From positions 1-64,000 of the forward strand of contig CAZIPN010000005.1 of assembly GCA_964541225.1 (NCBI GenBank): a stretch of DNA of 64,000 bases, given 5' to 3'. This DNA comes from CAZIPN01 sp964541225. Lineage in GTDB: Bacteria; Actinomycetota; Coriobacteriia; Anaerosomatales; JAAXUF01. The translations under genes were made by a program, and so were the position numbers. The notes under the pieces are model-generated. The model was not told the origin of the DNA, did no database searches, and saw nothing but the letters and a program-made list of their open reading frames with translations. The first letter of the stretch is position 1; each line of letters starts with the position of its first letter. Below are positions 17,895-26,045 of the stretch, one piece after another.

Positions 17895-20489
17895 TCATGC
17901 GCCCATCTCACCTCGGCGCAGGTCGAGCAGCCGATAGACGAGCACCTTGACCTGATCGTTGACGAGCAACCAAACGCCGGCGTACACCCACACGACACCA
18001 GCTAGCATCCATCCGAGGGGGTGCATGAGCACGCCGTAGACAGCAATTAGTGTCGCAAGCACCTGCGTGCTGAGCACCGCAACCAGCAGAATCGTCGCTG
18101 GCCGATACGACCATAGCCGTCCGCGCGTCCGTGTCACGAATATCGTCATATGACCTGCAACCGACAGCTTCAGATACATGAGCGTCTGAACGAGATCGTG
18201 GTTCAAGTGCCACACCACCGCAGCCAGATACAGAAGGCCGAAGGACGCGATCACGCCCAACCCGCCAAGGACACTCGACACGGTAAGGATCGTGCGAAGT
18301 TCCCACTCGGCAGGCCGAGAAGACCCCGTCGCGCGGTCGTAGGCAATCGACAGGATCGCCGCGTCGTTGAGCAGCGCAAGCAGCACGATCATGAGTGCTG
18401 TGACCGGGAAGAAGTTCAGCACCAGAATCGACGCGCTCATGAGCAGCAGCACGCGGATCGTCTCGGCGATTCGGTAGATCGTGTAGCTTGTCATGCGCTC
18501 GAAGATCTTGCGGCTTGTGCGCACCGCCTGCGCGATGACCGACAAGCCCGGTGCGAGCAGCACTATGTCGGCGGATGCGCGCGCCGCATCGGTGGCTCCC
18601 GACACCGCGATCCCCGCATTGGCTTGCTTGAGCGCCGGGGCGTCGTTCACCCCGTCGCCCGTCATCCCGACTACGTGCCCGCCCGATTGCAGCAGGCACA
18701 CGATGCGTTCCTTGTCTTCAGGAAAGACCTGCGCGAATCCGCTGGCATTCTCCACAGCGCGGACGAGGTCGGGATCGTACTCCGGCTGCCCGCCGTGCCG
18801 ACCGCCTGCGCCCGGCTGATCGCCGGGCCGCTGACTCGGTGCTGACTCCCCGTCAGACCGAAGCATGGCGACGTCCTCAATGTTGGTGTCGAGCCCGACC
18901 TGCCGAGCGATCTCGCGGGCGATGGGAAGCTGATCGCCGGTGACCATCTTGACGTCGATGCCGAGGCCGTTTGCCTCGCGGATCGTCGCCGCTGAGTCCT
19001 CCCTCGCGGGGTCCGAAAGCGGCAAGACGCCGAGAAGTCGCCAGTCATCCCCTTCGTCCGCGCGCGCCACAGCGAGCGCGCGGAACCCACGGCTGGCAAA
19101 CTCCTCCACCGCACGCTGGGCGGCTGACGACTCGGCGCCATCGGGCGTCAGCGCGAAGATGACCTGCGGTGCGCCTTTGGTGACACGAAAGCGGCCTGCG
19201 TCGGGACCAACGACGGTGGCCTCGGTCCGCTTGTGCACAGGATCGAACGGCACGAAGCGCTCTATCGTGAAGGAGGCGAGCTCATCGGCATTGCCCCAGG
19301 CACCAAGCACGGCGGCGTCGATCGGATCGCGATTCTCCGCCCGTGAGGCCAGCGCCGCCGCGAGGAGCACGTCACGGCTTGTCGAAAGCTCCCCGTCGGC
19401 GCGTGCCCCATCGACGACGTAGGGCTCGCCAACCTCGAGCTTGTTCTGTGTGATCGTCCCTGTCTTGTCGGCGCACAGCACGTCAATCGTGCCAACGTCT
19501 TGTACTGCCGGCAATCGAGTGACAACGGCCTGACGCTTCGCCAAGGCGGCGGCGCCCGCCGCCATCGTGACCGAGAGAACCGCCGGAAGAGCGACCGGCA
19601 CAGACGCAATGCCAATGACGAGAGCGAACTGCAACATGGTGAGCGCGTCGTTGTGCCGAAGAAGACCGACCACGAACGTGATCACGATGAGCGCAACCGC
19701 GACGACAATCAGATAGCGGGCGATCTGCAGGATCGCGCGCTGGAAGCGGCTCACATTCTGTGCCGTCTCGACGAGCGTCGCTGTTCGTCCGAAGTACGTG
19801 TTGGCCGCGGTCGCGTACACCACAGCGTCGGTCTCGCCGCGTGCCACCGTGGAGCCGGAGAAGACCGCGCCGCCCTTATCTCTGTCCACTGGCAGAGACT
19901 CGCCGGTGAGCACCGACTGGTCGACCTGGATGCTCTGCTCGGCGAGCAACCTGACGTCTGCAGGTACGATGTCGCCAAGGCGCAGACGGATGACATCTCC
20001 GATGACGAGTTCCCGTGCGTCGATGACCTCCCACGTGCCACCTCTGAGCACCCTCGCCTGTCGCGCGAGATTCTCCTTCAGCGCGTCGATCGCGTTGCCC
20101 GCCTGAAACTCCTCCCAGAAGGCGACGCCTCCATTCATAGCGAGAAGCACGGCGATGACAGCCGCATCAGTCCACTTCTGAGCGATGATCGAAAGCACGA
20201 GAACGGCCTCGATCATCCACGGAATGGGCGACCAGAAGTACGAAAGGAACTTCAGGACCGGATTCGTCTTCTTCTCGGCAATCTCGTTGCGTCCGTATTG
20301 CTGCAGGCGCCGCGCGGCTTCGTCGGCGGTCAGGCCCTTCTCGCTCGTCGATAGCCGCGAGAGAACGTCGTCGAGTGGCGTCTGCTGCAGACTGTCCGCG
20401 TCCTCGCTCGCAACGCCCGAACGTGACCGCGCCTGTCCTTGAGTTGCCGACAAACCCAACCACGCTCCAGACACCAACCTCGACGACAC
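17895..20489 (-). CDS. Type IIIA plasma-membrane H+-transporting P-type ATPase
   Basis: P-type ATPase of about 864 residues resembling fungal, plant and archaeal proton pumps. The N-terminal GLTADEAARRLQQYGRNEI, the actuator loop DQSVLTGESLPVD, the fourth-helix motif IGIASVPVALPAVLSV, the phosphorylation site CADKTGTITQNKL and the hinge MTGDGVNDAPALKQANAGIAV are all present. The PVALPAV motif and lack of heavy-metal domains point to type IIIA. An unusual Gln/Gly/Pro-rich insertion (QRPGDQPGAGG region) lies in the nucleotide-binding half, around residue 550. The start is uncertain: GTG at 20489 has no ribosome site, and TTG at 20453 has GGAG eleven bases upstream. It stands alone, convergent with cbiB, and would generate or use the proton gradient. 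Confidence 0.9.
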   Translation of the reverse strand: MSSRLVSGAWLGLSATQGQARSRSGVASEDADSLQQTPLDDVLSRLSTSEKGLTADEAARRLQQYGRNEIAEKKTNPVLKFLSYFWSPIPWMIEAVLVLSIIAQKWTDAAVIAVLLAMNGGVAFWEEFQAGNAIDALKENLARQARVLRGGTWEVIDARELVIGDVIRLRLGDIVPADVRLLAEQSIQVDQSVLTGESLPVDRDKGGAVFSGSTVARGETDAVVYATAANTYFGRTATLVETAQNVSRFQRAILQIARYLIVVAVALIVITFVVGLLRHNDALTMLQFALVIGIASVPVALPAVLSVTMAAGAAALAKRQAVVTRLPAVQDVGTIDVLCADKTGTITQNKLEVGEPYVVDGARADGELSTSRDVLLAAALASRAENRDPIDAAVLGAWGNADELASFTIERFVPFDPVHKRTEATVVGPDAGRFRVTKGAPQVIFALTPDGAESSAAQRAVEEFASRGFRALAVARADEGDDWRLLGVLPLSDPAREDSAATIREANGLGIDVKMVTGDQLPIAREIARQVGLDTNIEDVAMLRSDGESAPSQRPGDQPGAGGRHGGQPEYDPDLVRAVENASGFAQVFPEDKERIVCLLQSGGHVVGMTGDGVNDAPALKQANAGIAVSGATDAARASADIVLLAPGLSVIAQAVRTSRKIFERMTSYTIYRIAETIRVLLLMSASILVLNFFPVTALMIVLLALLNDAAILSIAYDRATGSSRPAEWELRTILTVSSVLGGLGVIASFGLLYLAAVVWHLNHDLVQTLMYLKLSVAGHMTIFVTRTRGRLWSYRPATILLVAVLSTQVLATLIAVYGVLMHPLGWMLAGVVWVYAGVWLLVNDQVKVLVYRLLDLRRGEMGA

Positions 20490-20632
20490 CCGATGTTGAG
20501 AGCATTCCCGGCACGTCGCTCGCTGACAACACTGGTGTCACGGCGAGTCAAAGCACTAGCACGGCCGGGGTACACTGAGAAGTAGGCTCCACACTCGAAC
20601 CCGCACCTCGCCCTAGGAAACGTGATTCGCAC

Positions 20633-21730
20633 ATGCACGACGATCCTCACACGACGAACCCGGAAGCACCATCGGTGGCACCGCACTCGACAGACACACA
20701 CTCGTCAGACGTTGAGCCTGACGCCGAGACACAGAAGCCCCCCGCCCGTCGAACCTCGCGCTCGACTGTCGTATTGGTAGTTGTCCTTGCTTTGCTGGCC
20801 TTCTCACTCGCCTTTGAGCCCGTGCGGACATTCGCCTCCCAGGTGCTCAACGCCTTTCGCGAGCCGCAAGCGAAGACCGAGACCATAAGCTCAAGCGATT
20901 TGCAGGAGATGGGCCACGCACTCGAGAAGGGCAATTCGCACGTCGCGCTCAAGGGCCGACTGGGCAACATCTGGGTTCAGGGCAAGCCTGGCATCGACAG
21001 CTCGGAGGCGACGCTCACCACGGTGGCGGCAGCCCAGTCTGCGGTCGATTTCCCCCTCCAATTCCCGCGTGCAATCGAAGGCACGCAAAGTGTCTTCGTT
21101 CAGCCAGCGGCGACCATCCGGTTCAAACTCAACATCACACGCGTGAACAGACTCCTTCGCTACTACGGGGCACAGAATCTGTTCTCGGACTCTTTGAAGG
21201 GCAAGTCCTTCGAGATCAGGATGCCACCGACGGTCTACGTGACGTACGGTCCGGAGAAGCTCGACTTCACGCCCGTGGAATCCGAGGGCGATGTCACTCC
21301 CAACGAAGACACACCCACGGTCGCCCCAGACCCGACCAGCCAGGATGTGTTCATCGCGCAGACGCGTGGTCCCCAACTCATCGTTCCGCGCGGCGTTGAT
21401 CCGGTCCAAGTCCGCGATGTGCTTCTGAACCTTCCGTTTCTGCCGCGGGACATCAGCGACCGACTCTCAGGCATACCCGACTGGCAGCACACGACGCTCG
21501 TCCCGAACACCTCCGGTTCGGCCCAGGAGACCACGGTCTCGATCTACCCAGCCGTGGCTATCTCTGCGCAAGACCCCAACACGCCGCCCGACGCGGTCAA
21601 TCAATCACCAGCTGTCGTGATGTGGAGACAGGCCGAGATCCTGCGCGCAGTCTGCACTTCAAGCAGAGACGAATCGCTGCAGGTCGCAGAGTCGATGGCC
21701 GCATCGCAGACCACAACGCCGACGCCATAG
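20633..21730 (+). CDS. Unknown single-pass membrane protein with large extracytoplasmic domain
   Basis: Protein of 365 residues that I cannot assign. A polar, acidic and Thr-rich cytoplasmic N-terminus of about 45 residues precedes one membrane helix (STVVLVVVLALLAFSLAF, about 43-61) and a large outer domain. Repeated hydrophobic and charged blocks (FPRAIEGTQSVFVQ; DVLLNLPFLPRDISDRLSGI; DWQHTTLVPNTSG) recall the layout of anti-sigma or DUF4367-like proteins. No zinc or HTH motif is visible. The C-terminus is Thr/Pro-rich. A TACACT -10-like box lies at 20571-20576, about 57 bases before the ATG. It is divergent from the H+-ATPase gene and upstream of tRNA-Glu. A membrane-tethered regulator is one possibility. 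Confidence 0.7.
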   Translation: MHDDPHTTNPEAPSVAPHSTDTHSSDVEPDAETQKPPARRTSRSTVVLVVVLALLAFSLAFEPVRTFASQVLNAFREPQAKTETISSSDLQEMGHALEKGNSHVALKGRLGNIWVQGKPGIDSSEATLTTVAAAQSAVDFPLQFPRAIEGTQSVFVQPAATIRFKLNITRVNRLLRYYGAQNLFSDSLKGKSFEIRMPPTVYVTYGPEKLDFTPVESEGDVTPNEDTPTVAPDPTSQDVFIAQTRGPQLIVPRGVDPVQVRDVLLNLPFLPRDISDRLSGIPDWQHTTLVPNTSGSAQETTVSIYPAVAISAQDPNTPPDAVNQSPAVVMWRQAEILRAVCTSSRDESLQVAESMAASQTTTPTP

Positions 21731-21791
21731 CCTGCAGATTCCTTCCGTACTTGCCGACGTAGTAGGGAGTACGACGCTTCTTCGCCCCACA

Positions 21792-21809
21792 GTGTGACGG
21801 CCGTCACAC
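21792..21809. promoter_or_regulatory. Perfect 18-bp palindrome matching CRP/GlxR consensus
   Basis: GTGTGACGGCCGTCACAC is a perfect inverted repeat. It contains TGTGA-N6-TCACA, the consensus for CRP-family regulators such as actinobacterial GlxR. It lies 61 bases after the unknown membrane-protein gene and about 60 bases before tRNA-Glu. It could instead fold as an RNA hairpin at the end of the upstream transcript. Confidence 0.5.
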
Positions 21810-21828
21810 ACGTTGGCCTTTGGGCCAC

Positions 21829-21842
21829 CCGGCTTCGGCCGG
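21829..21842 (+). terminator. UUCG-tetraloop hairpin, possible terminator
   Basis: CCGGC-TTCG-GCCGG is a very stable five-pair hairpin with a UUCG loop. Just upstream at 21814-21827 is a TGGCC/GGCCA hairpin. No T-run follows. The pair may end the transcript of the upstream gene, or simply separate it from the tRNA promoter (TATTCT at 21858-21863). Confidence 0.4.
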
Positions 21843-21870
21843 ACCGCACGTACCTGCTATTCTGTGCGTC

Positions 21871-21946
21871 GCCCCTATCGTCTAGTGGCCAAGGACGCCG
21901 GCCCCTCAGGTCGGAAACCGAGATTCGAATTCTCGTGGGGGCACCA
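21871..21946 (+). tRNA. tRNA-Glu (anticodon CTC), with C at position 33
   Basis: Full 76-nt cloverleaf including encoded CCA. The acceptor GCCCCTA pairs with TGGGGGC, the D stem GTCT with GGAC, the anticodon stem CCGGC with GTCGG, and the T stem CGAGA with TCTCG around TTCGAAT. Lining it up with known bacterial tRNA-Glu places the loop as CCCTCAG, so the anticodon is CTC (reads GAG). Position 33 is C instead of the nearly invariant U. A TATTCT -10 box lies eight bases upstream. Confidence 0.93.
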
Positions 21947-21958
21947 TCGTAGTAGAAG

Positions 21959-21988
21959 AAGGGCCGCCCTCAGGGTGGCCCTTTGTTG
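21959..21988 (+). terminator. Intrinsic terminator after tRNA-Glu
   Basis: Eleven-pair stem AAGGGCCGCCC / GGGTGGCCCTT (one G-T pair) with a three-base loop, followed by TGTTG. It lies 12 bases after the tRNA. It may also serve the convergent diguanylate cyclase gene from the other side. Confidence 0.85.
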
Positions 21989-22047
21989 CATCGGCGCAAG
22001 AAGCGGAGTCGGCGCGATACGCGTTCTTGCGTCGCACGCCCGCAAAC

Positions 22048-22989
22048 TCAAGTTGCAACCATCACACGGTTGCGCCCTTCCTCCTTGACATGGTACAGCG
22101 CCTTGTCGGCAGCTCTGATCACCTCGTCCAGGGTGGTACCGTGCGTGGGGTATTCCGCCATGCCGATGGATGCGGTGTGCGGCACGGTCCTCAGCAAGAA
22201 GCCAAAATCCGCCCGAGCAAACGCGCTCCGGATCCGGTCGGCCGTTTCCCTCCCCTGTTTTGGAGTCGCTCCCGGCAGCAAGACAAGGAACTCGTCCCCG
22301 CCGATCCGACACGCAACGTCTGAGGCCCTGATGGTCTGCTTCAGCGTCTCGGCGAAGCCAATGAGCACCCTGTCCCCGCACTCATGGCCGCAGGAATCGT
22401 TGATTGTCTTGAACTTGTCAAGATCCGCGATCATGACAACCACAAGCTCAGCAGTGCGGTCCGCGCGTGCCGTCTCAGAGGCCCATCGCTCAGCCAGAGA
22501 CCGCCGGTTGAACAAGCCAGTGAGCGGATCGTGTGTCGCTTGGTCGAGCAGCTGCTCGTGAGCGATTCTCAATGAGGCATTCGCGTCGCTAAGATCGCGT
22601 TCCCGTGCAAGCAGCTGGCTCATGGTGAGATCGAGGCGCTCGGCCATCTCGTTGAATGCCACCGAGAATTCGCCGAGGAAGTCGATGCGTTGGGAGAGAT
22701 CACCGGCCGCAATCTCCTTGGCCTGCCATGTCATGTGCTTCAGGCTTGAGCTCAAGGACTTCAGCGGGCCAGCCATCGGCCCTCTTACGCTCAGGTCCCC
22801 GCGCACGTCGCCTTCAGCCAAGCTGCGCGCGAACCCACGAATCTGTCCGAGCGCCTCGTAGAGCTGCTCCAGCGCTTCTCTACCGGACAGGGTGCTCGGC
22901 CGAGTCCCAAGCACCAATTCGTAGAGATCCTTGAGCCGCTCACATTGCTTTTCGCTGCACGACTCCAGATTGTCGTGGGGCTCGCCCAA
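22048..22989 (-). CDS. Cytosolic diguanylate cyclase (GGDEF) with HAMP-like N-terminus
   Basis: Protein of 313 residues predicted to make cyclic di-GMP from two GTP. No membrane helix is present. Residues about 60-125 resemble a HAMP/linker module (GPLKSLSSSLKHMTWQAKEIAAGDLSQRID), then a coiled-coil leads into the GGDEF domain from about 150: DPLTGLFNRRSL, IADLDKFKTIND, and the active RIGGDEF near residue 230. No RxxD inhibitory site is evident just before it. The TTG start at 22989 has GGAGG eight bases upstream. It begins only 15 bases after the V4R gene, so the pair is one operon, and the V4R protein could be the sensor for this cyclase. Confidence 0.92.
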   Translation of the reverse strand: MGEPHDNLESCSEKQCERLKDLYELVLGTRPSTLSGREALEQLYEALGQIRGFARSLAEGDVRGDLSVRGPMAGPLKSLSSSLKHMTWQAKEIAAGDLSQRIDFLGEFSVAFNEMAERLDLTMSQLLARERDLSDANASLRIAHEQLLDQATHDPLTGLFNRRSLAERWASETARADRTAELVVVMIADLDKFKTINDSCGHECGDRVLIGFAETLKQTIRASDVACRIGGDEFLVLLPGATPKQGRETADRIRSAFARADFGFLLRTVPHTASIGMAEYPTHGTTLDEVIRAADKALYHVKEEGRNRVMVAT

Positions 22990-23004
22990 AGCGATCGCCT
23001 CCGC

Positions 23005-23523
23005 CTACCTGGCCGTGGCCTCAAAGCGGCACGTTCGGTCGCCCGTGCACCAGCAGTCAACTTCAACCACGTCGAAGTGCCTGCCCAGATGCGACTCGAG
23101 TACTGCGGCAATGAAGCCCTCGTCGTACGTGCACACACCATACCCGAGTTCAGGAAGACCGGAGCAGTCGAGGTCCTCAGAGACAGTTAGCAAGAACCGA
23201 TTCGTGTCTGGGGCAGCTTCCTCGACCCTCATGATGCCTATCTTCGACTCCCGCAGGGCATCCTGAGCGGCCTTGACGAAGTCCGCGAGGTTCTTGTGCT
23301 CTCCGATGACGTTCTTGGCGAATTCCCGTCCAGCCAGCCTTCCGGCGTCGTGAAAGACCTCGTCGGCGATCTCTGTGCCGTATTTGCGCTCCAACACGTC
23401 CCGGAAGCTGTACTGCATCAATCGGTAGGCGTGAACCCCCACCATCGGACCGAGATTGGGGCGTCCCTCTTCGACGTCACCCAGAAGCGCCCAGTCAAAC
23501 TCGTACTTGGTAGCCGTCTTCAT
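23005..23523 (-). CDS. V4R-domain protein (putative small-molecule sensor)
   Basis: Protein of 172 residues with a V4R (4-vinyl reductase type) domain, a fold used to bind hydrophobic ligands or metals in sensory proteins. The C-terminal signature is clear: YGVCTYDEGFIAAVLESHLG, then VDCWCTGDRTCRF with a cluster of three cysteines, and one more cysteine in EDLDCSGL. The N-terminal half (GVHAYRLMQYSFRDVLERKYG, ADEVFHDAGRLAGREF) matches the helical part. No membrane helix. ATG at 23523 has GGGGAG four bases upstream. The downstream gene 15 bases away encodes a GGDEF cyclase, suggesting that ligand binding here adjusts c-di-GMP synthesis by protein contact. That link is an inference. Confidence 0.85.
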   Translation of the reverse strand: MKTATKYEFDWALLGDVEEGRPNLGPMVGVHAYRLMQYSFRDVLERKYGTEIADEVFHDAGRLAGREFAKNVIGEHKNLADFVKAAQDALRESKIGIMRVEEAAPDTNRFLLTVSEDLDCSGLPELGYGVCTYDEGFIAAVLESHLGRHFDVVEVDCWCTGDRTCRFEATAR

Positions 23524-23733
23524 TTGACTCCCCACTTTCCTGGCCGCAGGCACAAGATGCCTACTCTCCCCAACGCAGAATCCGTCTCCACAGGGTCCGA
23601 CACCTGCAAGAACAAACCGGTCCCCATGGCGCCCGTTCCCATGCGAGCGCTTGCCTTTCAGATGGGTTATCGGTCACAACTCTGCCGTGCTACAGCCCCG
23701 TGCTACGATTTGCGCGTTTGGGAAGGAGGCACG

Positions 23734-24747
23734 TTGTCCCTAGTAGTTCGAGAATGGACGCTGGCACTGCTCGTTGTCGCCGGAGCACTCGTGCTCGGCT
23801 GGGCGCTCGACTGGGTGATCAACCGTTTGCTCAGGCATCAATCCGGACCGGCACACCGCGCGCGCGGAGCGGTTGCTCGGGCGCTCCGAGGCCAGCCGGA
23901 GATCTGGGTTGTCCTCCTCGCGACAGCAATCGCACGCCCCTTCGATTTCGTGCCGCCCTCAACATTGCGATGGATCGACCGTCTTGTGTTGGTCCTTGCC
24001 GTGCTCTCCGTGACGCTCTTCCTCGCGCGGCTCGCTGGTTCGCTCATACGCGCCTATCTCTCGAAAGAGAGCGTCGACGCCCCGAGCGGCTCGATCTTCG
24101 TCAACCTGTCACGCCTGCTCATATGGGCCGTTGGATTGACAGTGATGCTTGGGGTTCTCGGCGTGCAGATCGGTCCACTCGTGGCGTCGCTTGGCGTGGT
24201 CGGCCTAGCGGTGTCACTTGGCGCGCAAGACACTCTCGCCAACTTCTTCAGCGGGCTGCAGATCACGATGTCTCGCCAGATCCAGCCCGGACAGTACATC
24301 CGTCTTTCTACCGGCGAGTCAGGCGCGGTCACAGACGTCACGTGGCGCAACACAACAATGCGCTCGGCGAAGAATGATCTCGTTATCGTGCCTAACTCGG
24401 TGATCGCCCGCTCTCTGATCACCAACTTCACGACCGACGAGGAAGAGCACGCGGTCGTGATCCCCTTCACGGTTGCATACGGCAGCGATCTGGAAGAGGT
24501 TGAGCGCATCGGCCTTTCGGTTCTGCGTGAGGTTCGCGACGAGATGGAAGAAGCGGTGCAGGACGCAGAACCGCTCTGCCGCTTCCCGGGCTACGAGAAC
24601 GCCGGGGTCTCGGCAATCCTGATTATCCGTGTCTATCGCTACGAAGAGCAGTGGGCCCTCACCAGCGCGATCGTGCAGCGCTTCCACGCGCGACTCACCG
24701 AGCGCGGTATCAAGTTCGGTAGCTGTGCGGTGCAAGGCCCAAGCTAG
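23734..24747 (+). CDS. MscS-family small-conductance mechanosensitive channel
   Basis: Membrane channel of about 337 residues that opens under membrane tension and protects against osmotic downshock. Three N-terminal helices precede the pore helix region (ASLGVVGLAVSLGAQDTLANFFSG), the family hallmark. The beta domain follows (GQYIRLSTGESGAVTDVTWRNT), with the VPNSVIARSLITNF segment and the mixed C-terminal domain. A TTG start at 23734 lies four bases after a strong AAGGAGG box; no in-frame ATG fits. A TACGAT -10-like box is at 23704-23709. It is divergent from the V4R/GGDEF operon. Confidence 0.93.
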   Translation: MSLVVREWTLALLVVAGALVLGWALDWVINRLLRHQSGPAHRARGAVARALRGQPEIWVVLLATAIARPFDFVPPSTLRWIDRLVLVLAVLSVTLFLARLAGSLIRAYLSKESVDAPSGSIFVNLSRLLIWAVGLTVMLGVLGVQIGPLVASLGVVGLAVSLGAQDTLANFFSGLQITMSRQIQPGQYIRLSTGESGAVTDVTWRNTTMRSAKNDLVIVPNSVIARSLITNFTTDEEEHAVVIPFTVAYGSDLEEVERIGLSVLREVRDEMEEAVQDAEPLCRFPGYENAGVSAILIIRVYRYEEQWALTSAIVQRFHARLTERGIKFGSCAVQGPS

Positions 24748-24768
24748 ACGAGATCGCGACGAGGCGCG

Positions 24769-25917
24769 CTAGCTACCCGCGTTCAGGTCGACCCCGAAGC
24801 TCATCTCGGCGGTGTTGATGAAGGTGTCCTTGTCGCGCACGATCGCCTGCGGTGGCAACTGCGGACTGCGCGGCTTGGCAGCATCGCCAACGTACTTGAC
24901 CGCCGTGCCGATGCACAGGAACTCGATCAGCCCATTGCCCAGCGAGTATACGTACGTCTTGATGCCGACAATGTCGTCGGCATCCAAACCCTGCGCCTCG
25001 GCGGCCATCCTCGCCAGCGAGCGCTCGCGAGCTTCGTAGATGAGCGTCGTGAGCTCGCTGATCTCGCCCTTCACGAAGTTCTTCGCCCACGCCGCGATAC
25101 CGCCAGCCAGTCCCAGCGAATACACGCTCGTGCCGATCACGAGCTTCATTGGCACGTAGCCGGCCGCTCCCATGTTCCACATTTCCTCGCAGGTCATGTC
25201 GCTCGTGACGACCGGCGGCAGGTTGACCTGCCCGCTCTCGTGAGCGTCTCGGCAGACTGCCGAGTGCGACGCCGTCCCCAGCATCAGCATCTCTTGGACC
25301 GCGGTCGACCCGAACGGCAGAATCGTCGTGCGAATGCCGACAACCGCGTTCGCACCCACCTGCTGTGCCTCGGCGATCACGCGCGAAAGCGCCAGGTGGC
25401 GCGTGTGATAGAAGATGTCGGTGTACTCGGCGATCTCACCGCGAGCAAGCGTCTTCAGCCCGCCGAGAATGGCGTTGCCCACGCCAATCGAGTAGGCGAC
25501 GTTTCCGAACACAAACTGCAGCGGCATATAGCCGCAGTCCATCTGTGAGTACAGCTCCTGGCCATCGCTTGAAGACGTGAAGTTCACGCCCTCCTGCTCG
25601 ACGTGCACGGTCGAGCCGATCGACAGGAACTCGATGTTGCCGGGATGGAAGACAACCTCGCTCGTGACGCCAGTCGCGCCCTCGCCGCCGTGACCGGCGA
25701 TCTCGGATTGCAGTCGACGCAGGGACAACGTGCGGCCCTCGGCGATCATCGAGGTGAAGTCAGCGATCTCGCCACCGACCATTCCGCGGAATCCGGCGCG
25801 CAGGCCGCCGAGCAGCCCCATCGAGAAGACGCTGTTGCCGATGACGAGGTTGCCCGGCTCCATGCCGAGCAGCTTGAGGCAGTAGATCTCGTTGCCGGAA
25901 AGACCTGTGAGTCGCAT
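24769..25917 (-). CDS. Protein with three tandem YbjQ (DUF74) domains
   Basis: Protein of 382 residues made of three copies of the YbjQ-like heavy-metal-binding/DUF74 fold, each about 105-120 residues. Each copy has the same order. First comes a xGxSVYSxGLxGG-type segment (IGNSVFSMGLLGG; FGNVAYSIGVGNA; IGTSVYSLGLAGG). Next comes GEIxxxTxxIxxxRxxALxRxxxEA. It ends with VVGIRT/VGIKT and a xxEFLxIGTA strand. YbjQ proteins are small oligomers of unknown role, so a three-domain chain is unusual. ATG at 25917 has AAGGAG seven bases upstream; longer readings add an Arg/Pro-rich stretch without homology. Cytosolic. Function unknown. Confidence 0.85.
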   Translation of the reverse strand: MRLTGLSGNEIYCLKLLGMEPGNLVIGNSVFSMGLLGGLRAGFRGMVGGEIADFTSMIAEGRTLSLRRLQSEIAGHGGEGATGVTSEVVFHPGNIEFLSIGSTVHVEQEGVNFTSSSDGQELYSQMDCGYMPLQFVFGNVAYSIGVGNAILGGLKTLARGEIAEYTDIFYHTRHLALSRVIAEAQQVGANAVVGIRTTILPFGSTAVQEMLMLGTASHSAVCRDAHESGQVNLPPVVTSDMTCEEMWNMGAAGYVPMKLVIGTSVYSLGLAGGIAAWAKNFVKGEISELTTLIYEARERSLARMAAEAQGLDADDIVGIKTYVYSLGNGLIEFLCIGTAVKYVGDAAKPRSPQLPPQAIVRDKDTFINTAEMSFGVDLNAGS

Positions 25918-26045
25918 GAGTGGGCTCCTTGATGCCGTAGTCGGACGGTGCGAAGCGAGCGCGCGTGCAGGTGATGAGTCACGAACGGCTTTCGAGACGG
26001 GCTTCGGCCGAGGCGAAGATGCCGAGGGCATAGCCCGCAAGAAGC

